Shown here: positions 35,301 to 43,240 of the stretch, in pieces
Numbering within the stretch: the stretch's first letter is position 1
How the letters are laid out: each line of letters begins with the position of its first letter
From: Salegentibacter tibetensis
GTDB lineage: Bacteria > Bacteroidota > Bacteroidia > Flavobacteriales > Flavobacteriaceae
Length of the DNA stretch: 49,603 nt
NCBI RefSeq assembly: GCF_020164485.1
Contig: NZ_JAIQZA010000032.1
Coordinates: forward strand, 1-49,603
Direction of reading: 5' to 3'
The notes under the pieces: model-generated
Databases searched by the model: none
What the model saw: the letters and a program-made list of their open reading frames with translations, nothing else
What the model was told of the DNA's origin: nothing
Translations under genes and position numbers: made by a program

Positions 35301-36552
35301 GGATAGCTGCAGCGCGATCGTAGATTTTGATATTCCTTCAGCCAGCGACAATTGTGGCATAGCGAGTACAGAACTTACTGAAGGTTTAGCTTCAGGGTCT
35401 GAATTTCCGTTAGGAGAAACTACAATAACCTTTACCGCCACCGATATCAATGGAAATTCGGTTAATTCCAGCTTTACAGTAACTGTGATAGATAATGAAG
35501 CTCCAGTAATCGCATGTCCGGAAAATATTTTATTAAACGTAGAATTTGGCACCGAAGCAGTAGTTGTAAATTATGATACTATTTCGGTTTCAGATAATTG
35601 TTCGGAAACCAGTATTGAGCTAATCGAAGGTTTTGCTTCCGGGGAAGAATTTCCTGTAGGTGAAACCAGAGTAACTTATGAAGTAACCGATGCTGCAGGA
35701 AATTCTGCCAGTTGTTCCTTTACCGTAATCGTTGAGGAAGATCCGGAAGAAACTCCACCTGTGCCAGATGCTCCGCTAGTTGAGCTTATTCAACCTGACT
35801 GTGTTACGCCAACCGGAGTGATTTTAATTGATACTCAAGACGGACTTACCTATAGCATTGATGGAGAAAATTATGAAGCTGTAGAAGAATTTACCGAGCT
35901 TGAACCGGGAACTTACGAAGTAACCGCCAGAGATGAGTTCGAACAAATTTCAGAAGCTACCGTGGTAACTTTAGAAGAACCAGTAGCAGACGAAATTGAA
36001 ACCAGTACTATTAGTCTTTGTACTGAAGATACCACCTTTGATCTTTTCGAATTACTGGAAGGAGATTATGACACTTCCGGAACTTGGATAGATACAGAAG
36101 GCACCGGCGCATTGAATCAGGGCTTTATTGACCCGGCAATGCTGCAGGTTGGCACTTACACATTTGAATACCAAATTGAAAATGGTATTTGTAATTCTAC
36201 TACAGAAGTTACGGTATCTATCAACGATGATTGTGTGGTTCTACCTTGCAGCCTGGAAGATATTCAATCCAGTATTTCTAAAGCGGTAACACCTAATGGC
36301 GATAACCATAATGATTATTTCACTATAGATTTCGCGAGCGAATGTGGATTCACTTACGATGTAAAGATCTTTAACCGATGGGGAAACAAAATCTATGAAG
36401 CTACTAACTATCAAAACGATTGGGATGGTTATTCAACAAATTCAGCAACGAGTTCAAATCAGTTGCCTTCGGGAACTTACTACTATGTTCTAGAAATTAG
36501 AAATAGCGGATTTGAACCAATTCAAGGTTACATCTATTTAGGAACAAAATAA
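29311..36552 (+). CDS. giant repeat-rich T9SS-secreted surface protein (SprB-like adhesin)
   Basis: This 2413-residue protein has a long N-terminal export signal (about residues 1-48; hydrophobic VTPIVIFATFSLFLM, then NLQAQ). A non-repetitive beta-rich domain spans about 50-400. Eleven repeats of 83 (last one 82) residues span 409-1320, each with the PEITATxADC start, a YILVDD centre and GSYTVRVENxDC near the end. Two divergent relatives follow to about 1470. Six 85-residue HYR domains (PVIAEVEP, SDNCS, YPVGTTMITW, TDENGN) span 1472-1981, then two divergent HYR domains to about 2150. The C-terminus (about 2320-2413), with VTPNGDNHNDYF, IFNRWGNKIYE, W-D-G and GTYYYVLE, is a type B T9SS sorting domain. 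It is expected on the cell surface or released. PorP/SprF and OmpA genes follow at once. An adhesion or gliding role is inferred. Confidence 0.93.
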   Translation: MIWKTTLAFLVTLLHYNLKNFKFLQVTPIVIFATFSLFLMESTNLQAQVAPVNPPTGGFHIDGNLQANILDSGVGDWIPGTGGTGGFVFDMNGTPVEVARTIRSVDSYNSGLDNVFQGGSKSNDDPNNWSWTNSKANGKSDINNVLIHIAENSASDNNDQWIIIASDRLVTNGTSYIDFEFLQSEITTTGGSFQSAGTSGGRTIGDLLIAVEYSNGGNTADVKYYRWEPVGSGFDYVEQTSVSSNFRFGKTNTVNAPTFTGGAFGTNSYSPYQFVEAAVNVTEFFKFSGDPCDEITIGNILVKTKTSNAPTAALVDFVTPIAVKLNLGTADIIVPEDFCGDSAKLEINGVQNGTFSTDSGDLLIDNDGLISITEENRGNDYEIIYTFTTAGCEKTTTTTISIPEIPDTPEIIATNANCDNENGSITVSNFDSNLNYILIDKNGADTSYSINTDGEFTEVVPGSYTVRVENADCSATSTSATIQDSKQTPDTPEITATNADCENANGSITVTNLDNTLEYILVDDQRTNTAYEINESGVFTQVAPGSYTVRVENEDCSATSTSATIQDSEQTPVTPEITATDADCGSADGSITVTNLDNTLEYILVDDQGTDTAYEINESGVFTQVAPGSYSVRIENEDCSATSVSATIEDSEQTPDTPEITATDADCESADGSITVTNLDNTLEYVLVDDQGTDTANEINENGVFTQVAPGSYTVRVENEDCSATSTSATIQDSEQTPVTPEITATNADCESANGSITVTNLDNTLEYILVDDQGTDTAYEINESGVFTQVAPGSYTVRMENEDCSATSVSATIEDSEQTPDTPEITATDADCESADGSITVTNLDNTLEYVLVDDQGTDTANEINENGVFTQVAPGSYTVRVENADCSATSTSATIQDSEQSPDTPEITATNADCESAEGSITVTNLDNTLEYILVDDQGTDTAYEINESGVFTQVAPGSYTVRVENADCSATSTSATIQDSKQTPDTPEITATNADCENANGNITVTNLDNTLEYVLVDDQGTDTAYEINGDGVFIEVAPGFYTVRAENEDCNATSVSATIIPSEQTPVTPEISATDANCNSAEGRITVTNFDNTLNYVLVDDQETDTAYEINGDGVFTEIAPGSYTVRAENYDCNATSVSATITSSEETPVTPEITATDASCESADGSITVSNYDSNLTYILVNSDGDTQYAINESGVFPEVTPGDYTVRVENADCSANSASATINPSEQTPVTPEITATNADCDSAEGSIAISNYDGNLTYILVNSDGDTQYTINESGVFTEVTSGAYTVRAENNDCSVTSASVTIEDSEQTPEAPVAEATQPTCDTATGSIEITSQGYEFSIDGKEFQTSNIFEELEADTYSVYTRNEDGCVSEATQLTINDQPGTPEQPTITSTTDVTCGENNGEIVFQVENNLSYTLTDNDNNTFQHKNGEYTELSPGDYTLNVSNGDCEIEVQIIIEDIEDNEAPVIAEVEPINTTTDADSCGAMIEIIAPQVSDNCSVENAIGTRDDNQALDVEYPVGTTMITWTVTDENGNEAEPVEQTVTVTDDQAPVIAEVEPINTTTDADSCGAMIEITAPQVSDNCSVGDAVGTRDDNQALDAEYPVGTTSITWNATDENGNEAEPVVQTVTVTDDQAPVIAEVEPINTTTDADSCGAMIEITAPQVSDNCSVEGAVGTRDDNQALDAEYPVGTTMITWNATDENGNEAEPVEQSVTVTDDQAPVIADVEPINTTTDADSCSAMIEIIAPQVSDNCSVENAIGTRDDNLALDAEYPVGTTMITWTATDENGNEAEPVVQSVTVTDNQAPVIAEVEPINTTTDADSCGAMIEITAPQVSDNCSVEGAVGTRDDNQTLDAEYPVGTTMITWTATDENGNEAEPVEQSVTVTDDQAPVIAEVEPINTTTDADSCGAMIEITAPQVSDNCSVENAIGTRDDNLALDAEYPVGTTMITWTATDENGNEAEPVEQSVTVTDDQAPVIAEIENITVNTDVDSCSAIVDFDIPSASDNCGIASTELTEGLASGSEFPLGETTITFTATDINGNSVNSSFTVTVIDNEAPVIACPENILLNVEFGTEAVVVNYDTISVSDNCSETSIELIEGFASGEEFPVGETRVTYEVTDAAGNSASCSFTVIVEEDPEETPPVPDAPLVELIQPDCVTPTGVILIDTQDGLTYSIDGENYEAVEEFTELEPGTYEVTARDEFEQISEATVVTLEEPVADEIETSTISLCTEDTTFDLFELLEGDYDTSGTWIDTEGTGALNQGFIDPAMLQVGTYTFEYQIENGICNSTTEVTVSINDDCVVLPCSLEDIQSSISKAVTPNGDNHNDYFTIDFASECGFTYDVKIFNRWGNKIYEATNYQNDWDGYSTNSATSSNQLPSGTYYYVLEIRNSGFEPIQGYIYLGTK
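30535..33267 (+). repeat. in-frame tandem array of eleven 249-bp repeats
   Basis: Copies begin at 30535, 30784, 31033, 31282, 31531, 31780, 32029, 32278, 32527, 32776 and 33022, exactly 249 bp apart except the tenth copy, which is 246 bp. The middle copies are nearly identical at the DNA level, and the first and last are more diverged. The dimer at 31033-31530 is repeated almost unchanged at 31531-32028. Confidence 0.93.
33724..35253 (+). repeat. in-frame tandem array of six 255-bp HYR-domain repeats
   Basis: Copies begin at 33724, 33979, 34234, 34489, 34744 and 34999 with an exact 255-bp period, each opening GC(T/G)CCGGTAATTGC. The copies differ by scattered substitutions only. The fourth and sixth share the same NLALDAE and VENAIG variants, pointing to shuffling or gene conversion. 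Diverged HYR units follow from 35254. Confidence 0.93.
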
Positions 36553-36564
36553 AAAAGAAAGACC

Positions 36565-37476
36565 ATGAAAAATATATATCTACCCCTATTTTTTCTAATG
36601 TTTTCGGCATCTGCCCTGGCTCAGCAATTGCCGCAATTCACCCAATATATGTATAATATGATATCTGTAAACCCGGCCTATGCCGGGAGCCGGGACGGAT
36701 TTTCCATAACTGCTTTAAACCGTAATCAATGGGCGGGAGTAAGTGGAGCGCCAAATACGCAAACCCTGTCTGTTCACTCCCCGCTTACCAACGATAGAGT
36801 AGGCTTGGGACTTTCGGTTATTAACGATAAAACCGGGTATGAGAATTATACTTACGCCTATGGAGATTTCTCCTACAGATTAGATTTCAGTGACGATATC
36901 TCCCTGGCGATGGGTTTAAAGGCAGGAATGAGCTACTACAACCTGGATCGGGAATTATTTAACGATCAACAGGTTTTGAATGATCCATTTTTCGAAGACC
37001 GATTTAATAAATGGACACCAAATGTTGGGATTGGTTTTTATCTCTCAGCTCAAAATTGGTATGTAGGAGCATCTGCCCCAAAACTGATTAATAACAATAA
37101 CCACGAGTACAACGAATTTCTGGCCATGGAACAGGTTCATTATTACCTAACCGGGGGTTATGTTTTTGATCTCAACGAAAACCTGAAATTCAGGCCTACT
37201 TCTTTACTGAAAATGACCGCCGGAGCCCCACTTTCGGTGGATTTTTCAGGAACTATGATCTTTAATGAGAAATTTTACCTGGGAGCCAACTGGCGAATAG
37301 ACGATGCCCTGGGTGCTTTTCTGGATGTAGAACTTTTTGACGGTTTTAGAGCAGGTTATGCCTACGAATATTCAATTTCAGATATAAGACCATACACCTC
37401 GGGATCCCACGAAATCCTGCTTATTTATGAATTCAGATTCCAAAAAACCAGGTATAAATCTCCCCGATTCTTCTAA
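36565..37476 (+). CDS. PorP/SprF family type IX secretion system outer-membrane protein
   Basis: This 303-residue protein has a signal peptide (residues 1-19, ending ALAQ) and the family hallmark QLPQFTQYMYNMISVNPAYAGSRD (residues 20-43; key residues FTQYM, N, NPAYAG). The rest is rich in amphipathic beta strands with aromatic ends, fitting an outer-membrane barrel. PorP/SprF proteins help secrete or attach specific T9SS cargo with type B C-terminal domains, and their genes usually follow the cargo gene. It starts 12 bp after the giant surface protein, which fits a dedicated partner. Confidence 0.95.
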   Translation: MKNIYLPLFFLMFSASALAQQLPQFTQYMYNMISVNPAYAGSRDGFSITALNRNQWAGVSGAPNTQTLSVHSPLTNDRVGLGLSVINDKTGYENYTYAYGDFSYRLDFSDDISLAMGLKAGMSYYNLDRELFNDQQVLNDPFFEDRFNKWTPNVGIGFYLSAQNWYVGASAPKLINNNNHEYNEFLAMEQVHYYLTGGYVFDLNENLKFRPTSLLKMTAGAPLSVDFSGTMIFNEKFYLGANWRIDDALGAFLDVELFDGFRAGYAYEYSISDIRPYTSGSHEILLIYEFRFQKTRYKSPRFF

Positions 37477-37493
37477 TTTAAACGCTGCTGATT

Positions 37494-39356
37494 ATGAAAA
37501 AACAATACTATTTAATCCTTTTATTCTTAGTGTTTAGCATAAACTTGCAGGCACAATACGGTAAACAAAAAAGAGCAGATAAACTTTACAGCAATCTCGC
37601 TTATACCGAAGCCGTTGATGTTTTCAAAGAACTTATAGAAAACGACTATAATCTCAAAGAAAACAGATTGAAACTGGCCGACACTTACATGAAATTAAGG
37701 AGTCCGGAAAATGCCGTTTTTTATTATGAGGATATTCTTAAAGATTCTACAGATATTTCTGCGGAATACTATTATGAATACGCTCAGGCTTTACGCGGAG
37801 CGAAGAGATATGACGAATCCCGGGAATGGTTGCAAAAATACCTGGAAACCAACGGGGAAGCTTCAGCTGAAGTCAATAAAATGCTGAACAAAAACCATTC
37901 TGAAATAAAGACTACTTACACCCTTAAGAAAAGTGACTTTAATTCAGAGTTTAGTGATTTTGGAGCTGTTAAGTATGACGGTGAAACTTATCTTGTTTCA
38001 GCCCGGAATTTTGAAAATTCAGACAAAGAATATTCCTGGAATAAAGAACCATTTTTAGATGTTTATAAAATAAATTCAAGCGGTGAGGTCTCCCCTATTT
38101 CCGGAGAAATAAATACTAAATTGCATGATGGCCCAATAAGTTTTAGTCCAGATGGAGAAACCATGTATTTTACCCGAAACAATTATTTCAATAATAAAGA
38201 AGGAAAAAGAGATAAAGAAGCTACCAACCATTTAAAAATCTATTCGGCTCAAAAATCGGGTGATAGCTGGATAAATATTCAGGAATTGCCTATTAACAGC
38301 GATGAATATTCTGTAGGTCATCCTTCGGTTTCTCAAGACGGAAAAACGCTATATTTCGCCTCTAATATGCCGGGTGGTGAAGGTGGCACCGATCTTTATA
38401 AAGTTTCCATAAATGCTAATAATAACTTTGGAACTCCTGAAAATTTAGGAAATAGGATCAATACTGCTGAAGACGAAAACTTTCCTTTTATAGATGAAGA
38501 TAATGTGCTTTATTTTTCTTCTACCGGTCATGGTGGCTTCGGCTTAGCCGATATTTTCATGACAGATTTGCAAGCCCAAAATGCTGAAATTCAAAACCTG
38601 GGAGAAACTATTAACAGTAACTTAGATGATTTTAGCTATTTCAGGGAAACTGAAAATAATGCCGGGTTTATAGCTTCTAACCGGGATGGAGCAGATAATA
38701 TTTATGGATTTAATCAATTGCTTCCTTTAATTTTAAAAGGAAAGGTGACCGATGCAGTAAATGGAGAACCTATCGCCCAGGCTACAATAAGACTTTTCGA
38801 TGAAAATAATGAGCAAATTGCATTTTTAGAATCTGATAAAGATGGAAATTATCAAACTACGGTGAATAGAAGTGTGGAAATACCGCTGGAAGCAAAGCAG
38901 ATTAAATATAAAAATTTCAGCGATACTCTGAATACCCGAAATATGGAAGATTTAGAAGAAATGGAATACAATATTTCACTCCAGCCAGTAGCCGATGTAG
39001 AATACCTGGCCGAAATTGAAAATATTTACTTTGATTTTGATAAAAGCAATATCAGGCCTGATGCTGCAAAAGAACTGGATAAACTTGTGAGATTAATGCA
39101 CGACGAATATCCCGATTTGGTTATCGAAATCGGTTCCCACACCGATAAACGAGGAAACGATAATTACAACGAAGCTTTAGCCGAAAGACGCGCCAAAGCA
39201 ACCCGGGATTATTTAATTGCTGAAGGCATAAATGGAGATCGCATTAATGAAAAGGGATATGGTGAGCGTAAACCAGCAATTGACTGTGACAGATGCTCTA
39301 AGGAACAACATCAACTTAATCGTCGTTCTATGTTTAGCGTAGTAAAGATGGATTAA
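37494..39356 (+). CDS. OmpA family protein with TPR and WD40-like repeats
   Basis: This 620-residue envelope protein has a signal peptide (about 1-20, ending LQAQ), TPR-like helices (about 25-135), a PD40/WD40-like beta-propeller region (about 160-410, with SPDGETMYFTRN, SQDGKTLYFASNMPGGEGGTDLY and similar), a carboxypeptidase-regulatory-like beta sandwich (about 415-500) and a C-terminal OmpA domain (about 510-620) with IYFDFDKSNIRP and the peptidoglycan-binding SHTDKRGNDNYNEALAERRA segment. The layout resembles PorE/SprE-like T9SS-associated proteins. It follows the PorP/SprF gene by 17 bp and probably ties the surface system to peptidoglycan. A terminator follows. Confidence 0.93.
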   Translation: MKKQYYLILLFLVFSINLQAQYGKQKRADKLYSNLAYTEAVDVFKELIENDYNLKENRLKLADTYMKLRSPENAVFYYEDILKDSTDISAEYYYEYAQALRGAKRYDESREWLQKYLETNGEASAEVNKMLNKNHSEIKTTYTLKKSDFNSEFSDFGAVKYDGETYLVSARNFENSDKEYSWNKEPFLDVYKINSSGEVSPISGEINTKLHDGPISFSPDGETMYFTRNNYFNNKEGKRDKEATNHLKIYSAQKSGDSWINIQELPINSDEYSVGHPSVSQDGKTLYFASNMPGGEGGTDLYKVSINANNNFGTPENLGNRINTAEDENFPFIDEDNVLYFSSTGHGGFGLADIFMTDLQAQNAEIQNLGETINSNLDDFSYFRETENNAGFIASNRDGADNIYGFNQLLPLILKGKVTDAVNGEPIAQATIRLFDENNEQIAFLESDKDGNYQTTVNRSVEIPLEAKQIKYKNFSDTLNTRNMEDLEEMEYNISLQPVADVEYLAEIENIYFDFDKSNIRPDAAKELDKLVRLMHDEYPDLVIEIGSHTDKRGNDNYNEALAERRAKATRDYLIAEGINGDRINEKGYGERKPAIDCDRCSKEQHQLNRRSMFSVVKMD

Positions 39357-39375
39357 GGTTAATCTTTTAAAAAAT

Positions 39376-39406
39376 AAAAAGGTTCAGCGAATTGCTGAAC
39401 CTTTTT
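39376..39406. terminator. bidirectional terminator after the surface-protein operon
   Basis: AAAAAGGTTCAGC and GCTGAACCTTTTT form a perfect 13-bp stem with a 5-base loop. It serves the convergent OmpA and CAP-domain genes. Confidence 0.88.
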
Positions 39407-39434
39407 TGCTTAATCAATCTATGAAAAACAAAAT

Positions 39435-39950
39435 TTACTTTCTTATAAAAATATTAGTAAAATAGTTTCGTCCTTCTTCATCATCTACCACCGAAACTCC
39501 AAAATGAGAATGGTTTCCTTCAATATTCTTTTTATGTCCGTCGCTATTTAACCAGGCATTCACAACTGCTTCTGCAGTTCGGTAACCATAACCTACATTT
39601 TCACTTACCGATTTTGCCCCTACAGTTTCCACCAGGTTTTCATAACGAATTCCAAAATTATCGTGGCTCACTTTTCCAACTTCAAGCATATAATAATTAT
39701 GAGATTCAGCTTCTACTGAAATTTCAGCAATAGGTTCTAAAGGTTTCAAAGCTAAACTTTCTCGGTGTTGATTCACTAAATCAAGAATATTACTTTCAAT
39801 TTCAGTATAATCGAAATTAACTTTTTCTTCTAGGGTATGATTGTAGGAATTCATTTCCTCTTCGATGCTTTCCTTTGCACAAGAAACCGTTGAAACAGCT
39901 AGCAAAACAAGCATAACAAACCTAAGTGTACTTTTTCTCATAACGATCAT
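39435..39950 (-). CDS. CAP-domain (SCP/PR1, YkwD-like) lipoprotein
   Basis: This 171-residue protein has a lipoprotein signal (hydrophobic VMLVLLAVSTVS, then C24), so it is expected to be anchored at the outer membrane or periplasmic face. The CAP domain (about 50-170) shows VNQHRESLALKPL, the conserved histidine in SHDNFG, ENVGYG and the VNAWLNSDGHKKNI segment with W and H as in YkwD proteins. Bacterial CAP proteins are poorly characterised. The ATG at 39941 (MRKSTLRF) is an equally good start and would shorten the protein by three residues. It is monocistronic. Confidence 0.9.
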   Translation of the reverse strand: MIVMRKSTLRFVMLVLLAVSTVSCAKESIEEEMNSYNHTLEEKVNFDYTEIESNILDLVNQHRESLALKPLEPIAEISVEAESHNYYMLEVGKVSHDNFGIRYENLVETVGAKSVSENVGYGYRTAEAVVNAWLNSDGHKKNIEGNHSHFGVSVVDDEEGRNYFTNIFIRK

Positions 39951-40120
39951 GTTAGACTGGGAAGATAAAAGTACACTTTTTATCGACTAAACACATACCT
40001 TGAAATGCATTTCATCGAATTTATCTGAATTTTAACAGATTCCGTAAGATTTAACCTACTAAAAATGAGTGAAATGAGAAATACGGAAGATTATTGTGTA
40101 AGAAGAAATATAGAAAAGTG

Positions 40121-41029
40121 TTATTCAAAGATAAAAACCTTACCATCATCGGCTATATCAACCTCAGAAAATATGGTAGCGGCTTCTTCTCTAAATAAAT
40201 TGATATTGGTATATCGGGTGGAATAATGGCCTAAAATAAGTTTTTGAACTCCCGCCTCTTTAGCAATTTGCGCCGCTTCTTTAGCGGTGCTATGTTTGGT
40301 TGGGAAAGCCAGTTCGGCTTTATCTTCAAGGAAAGTAGATTCGTGGTATAAAACAGTTGCTCCACTTATCTGCGGAATCATTTTCTGGTTAAACGCAGTA
40401 TCACTGCAATATGCATAACTTTTTGGTGGTGCCGGTGCTTCGGTTACCAGTTCATTAGGAATAAGCTCTCCGGTTTCAGAGGTTACATCTTTTCCCTTTT
40501 TTAAGCTTCTATAGAGTGATACATCAATATTATACTCAACGGCCTTATTGATAAGCAATTTACGATCGCCGGGTTTTTCTTTAAAAAGAAAACCGTTAGT
40601 ATAAATTCTATGAATTAAAGGGATGGTTTCTACACTTAGCTTTTCATCTTCATAAATAATCTGAGATTCCTTACTACTCAACTCGTGAAAATATAAGGGA
40701 TAATTGGTCCAGGAATTAGAAAGTTTTAGTTGCAGGGTGATAATTTCCTTAATTCCCTTTGGCCCGTAAACGTGGAGCTCTGTTTCACGATTTAATAATC
40801 GAAAAGTTGATATAAGACCAACAAGCCCGTAGGAGTGATCGCCGTGAAGATGGGAAATAAAGATATGTTTTATCTTAGAAAATTTAATCTTATTACGTCT
40901 TAGTTGCACCTGTGTTCCTTCACCACAATCAATTAAAAACAATTCGTTTTTCATTTCCAGCACCTGGGAAGTGGGATTGGTAAAACTACGTGGGGTAGCG
41001 GCGTAACAACCAAGAATATTAAGCTTCAT
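40121..41029 (-). CDS. rnz: ribonuclease Z
   Basis: This 302-residue metallo-beta-lactamase-fold endonuclease trims tRNA 3' trailers. It has the zinc motif SHLHGDH (near residues 58-64), the family start MKLNILGCYAATPR, LIDCGEGTQVQLRR near 33-46, the SDTAFN metal-binding aspartate near 210 and LGHYSTRY near 267. The ATG at 41029 gives the conserved N-terminus. A reading five residues longer would need a TTG start at 41044. It is the last gene of the group pyrR-pyrB-STAS-like-rnz on the minus strand, 102 bp after its neighbour. Confidence 0.96.
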   Translation of the reverse strand: MKLNILGCYAATPRSFTNPTSQVLEMKNELFLIDCGEGTQVQLRRNKIKFSKIKHIFISHLHGDHSYGLVGLISTFRLLNRETELHVYGPKGIKEIITLQLKLSNSWTNYPLYFHELSSKESQIIYEDEKLSVETIPLIHRIYTNGFLFKEKPGDRKLLINKAVEYNIDVSLYRSLKKGKDVTSETGELIPNELVTEAPAPPKSYAYCSDTAFNQKMIPQISGATVLYHESTFLEDKAELAFPTKHSTAKEAAQIAKEAGVQKLILGHYSTRYTNINLFREEAATIFSEVDIADDGKVFIFE

Positions 41030-41094
41030 GCACAAAAGAATCAAAAATCTGGGGGCAAGCCCACAAGATATAAATTGAAAATATCTTTAAATTT

Positions 41095-41133
41095 CGAGGT
41101 CAACCTCGGGGAATAAAACCCTCAATGAGGGTT
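41095..41133. repeat. palindromic repeat between rnz and its upstream neighbour
   Basis: CGAGGT (41095-41100) pairs with ACCTCG (41103-41108), and AACCCTCAATGAGGGTT (41117-41133) is a second palindrome. It extends into the stop codon of the STAS-like gene. Both modules match those at 19782-19891. Confidence 0.7.
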
Positions 41134-41464
41134 AAACGCCTAAATCTCGTTGAATTTCATCCATTTGAATAAGATCTTCTGCTTCTCTTAAAGAAGGAAC
41201 CAAAACGATCTCTTCGGGCAATTCATCTATAGTAATCGCATTGCTTACCAAAACAAACGATTTATTATTCAGCTGATGTGTTTTGGAAATCTCTAAGAAC
41301 CCCATCACCTCTTCTTTTTTAAGCTTGTGATAAGCCAAAAGACTTACAATCACATTTTTATTATTAAACTCGGCGTGCCTTTGGGTGAGCAAGGAAACAA
41401 AATCTACTACGGGAGCTTCTAAAGGTTCTATTAAAATATAATTTTCTTTTTCTGAAATTTTCAT
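41132..41464 (-). CDS. small STAS-like hypothetical protein
   Basis: This 110-residue protein has the alternating strand-helix pattern of a STAS domain: NYILIEPLEAPVVDFVSLL, then NVIVSLLAYHKLKKEEVMGFLEIS and SFVLVSNAITIDELPEEIVLVPSLREAEDLIQMDEI. The last segment resembles the end of anti-sigma-antagonist folds. No phosphorylatable serine motif is obvious. It lies between rnz and pyrB, a neighbourhood seen in flavobacteria where it is sometimes named after rnz by proximity. It has no RNase motif itself. Confidence 0.78.
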   Translation of the reverse strand: MKISEKENYILIEPLEAPVVDFVSLLTQRHAEFNNKNVIVSLLAYHKLKKEEVMGFLEISKTHQLNNKSFVLVSNAITIDELPEEIVLVPSLREAEDLIQMDEIQRDLGV

Positions 41465-41506
41465 AGCGTAATTCTTTAAAATTTAAAGTTAAGAAATCAA
41501 AGCCTT

Positions 41507-42436
41507 TTAGCGGTTTATCTTTGAAGCCAATAAATAGATCACCGCCATTCTAACCGCAACCCCATTTTGTACCTGGTCTAAAATAATCGCATTTTCTGCA
41601 TCGGCAACATCACTAGTAATTTCAACTCCCCGGTTAATGGGGCCTGGATGCATCACCACAATTTCTTTATTTAGACTCTCCAGGATTTTTTTATTCAATT
41701 GAAATTGTTGCGCGTATTCCCTTGTGCTGGGAAAATAGCTAATATCCATTCGTTCATTCTGAACTCTAAGCATATTGGCCACATCACACCATTCCAGAGC
41801 CTTTTTAAGGTCGGTTTCCACACTCACACCCAAAGATTCAATATGTTTAGGTAAGAGTGTTTTAGGTCCGCAAACCTTAACCTCAGCTCCCTGAAGCTTA
41901 AGTGCAAAAATATTGGAAAGCGCTACCCTGCTGTGCAGAATATCTCCTACAATTACTACTTTTTTTCCGGCTACCTCTCCAAGTCGCTCTCTAATTGAAT
42001 AGGTGTCCAAAAGTGCCTGGGTAGGATGTTCATGTGCGCCATCTCCAGCATTAATGATACTGGCATTTACGTGTCTCGATAGAAAAATTCCCGCTCCAGG
42101 GTTAGGATGCCGCATTACCACCATATCTACTTTCATTGAAAGGATATTGTTCACGGTATCTATAAGCGTTTCCCCCTTTTTTACTGAAGAAGATGCCGCC
42201 GAAAAATTAACGATATCGGCACTTAAACGTTTTTCAGCAAGTTCAAAAGAAAGTCGGGTTCTGGTGGAATTTTCAAAAAAAAGATTGGCAATGGTGATAT
42301 CTCTAAGCGAAGGGACTTTTTTAATGGGCCGGTTAATCACTTCCTTAAAATGATCGGCGGTTTTAAAAATAAGCTCAATATCTTCTTTACTCAGATATTT
42401 AATTCCCAGTAAGTGATTTACACTTAATTCGCTCAT
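41507..42436 (-). CDS. pyrB: aspartate carbamoyltransferase catalytic subunit
   Basis: This 309-residue enzyme condenses carbamoyl phosphate and aspartate in pyrimidine synthesis. The carbamoyl-phosphate motif FFENSTRTRLSFE lies near residues 53-65, SSSVKKGET near 81-89, HPTQALLDTYSIRE near 131-144 and VMHPGPINRG near 265-274. Length is typical. It starts 8 bp after pyrR and the pair is surely one transcript. No regulatory subunit PyrI is nearby, consistent with a stand-alone catalytic trimer. Confidence 0.97.
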   Translation of the reverse strand: MSELSVNHLLGIKYLSKEDIELIFKTADHFKEVINRPIKKVPSLRDITIANLFFENSTRTRLSFELAEKRLSADIVNFSAASSSVKKGETLIDTVNNILSMKVDMVVMRHPNPGAGIFLSRHVNASIINAGDGAHEHPTQALLDTYSIRERLGEVAGKKVVIVGDILHSRVALSNIFALKLQGAEVKVCGPKTLLPKHIESLGVSVETDLKKALEWCDVANMLRVQNERMDISYFPSTREYAQQFQLNKKILESLNKEIVVMHPGPINRGVEITSDVADAENAIILDQVQNGVAVRMAVIYLLASKINR

Positions 42437-42444
42437 ATATTCAA

Positions 42445-42984
42445 TTATTTAGAAACCAGGTAAACCACGTCTTCCCCATCGTTTTCCTTCCAGTTTACTA
42501 TTACTTTTTCTTCATTTATCGCATCTACCTGCCGCCCATTATAATCCGGCTGAATAGGCAGGTGACGACTGAATCGCCTGTCTATTAAACTCAGCAATTC
42601 AATTTCGGCAGGTCGACCAAAAGATTGCACCGCGGTTAACGCAGCCCTAATGCTTCTGCCTGTGTATAGAACATCATCAATAAAAACTACCTTTTTATCT
42701 TCAACTATAAAATCAATCTTTGTTTTGTTCGCTTCCAATGGTTTATCACCTCTTCTAAAATCGTCGCGATAAAAAGTGATATCAAGATGGCCGTAATCCA
42801 AATCAGTAATATTATATTCTTCCCTGAGAATTTTTATAATCCTTTCAGCAAGAAAAACTCCACGAGGTTGAATTCCAATAATCACGGTATTCTTAAAATC
42901 GGTGTGATTTTCAACTAACTGGCAGGCAAGGCGATGCAGAATAATATTTATTTCAACAGCATTTAGAAGTATTCTTTGGCCCAT
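42445..42984 (-). CDS. pyrR: bifunctional pyr operon regulator / uracil phosphoribosyltransferase
   Basis: This 179-residue protein has a phosphoribosyltransferase fold with the PRPP loop VVFIDDVLYTGRSIRAAL (near residues 98-115) and GIQPRGVFLAERI near 37-49. In Bacillus PyrR is an RNA-binding attenuator of pyr genes as well as a weak uracil phosphoribosyltransferase. RNA regulation in Bacteroidota is unproven, and I saw no clear PyrR-type anti-antiterminator in the upstream 250 bp. It is the first gene of the pyrR-pyrB-STAS-like-rnz group. Confidence 0.93.
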   Translation of the reverse strand: MGQRILLNAVEINIILHRLACQLVENHTDFKNTVIIGIQPRGVFLAERIIKILREEYNITDLDYGHLDITFYRDDFRRGDKPLEANKTKIDFIVEDKKVVFIDDVLYTGRSIRAALTAVQSFGRPAEIELLSLIDRRFSRHLPIQPDYNGRQVDAINEEKVIVNWKENDGEDVVYLVSK

Positions 42985-43240
42985 AGTTTAGTAGCAAAAA
43001 GTAGAAGTTCTATCACAAAAGTAAGCTTTTTTATTTTTTTCTGAAGTTGAAAAAGCGCGAGATTATAAATCTTTTCTGAAATGATTTTCAAAATTTTTAT
43101 CGTGGGAATTAAAAACACAAAGAATTGAAGATTTATCCCTTTCTAAGAAATTAAGAAAACTTTAAATACTGGTTTGATTCTTATTACTGGCATTTCTTCG
43201 TAAATTAAGGCTGAAAATCAAACCGATAAAAACTTGAGTT

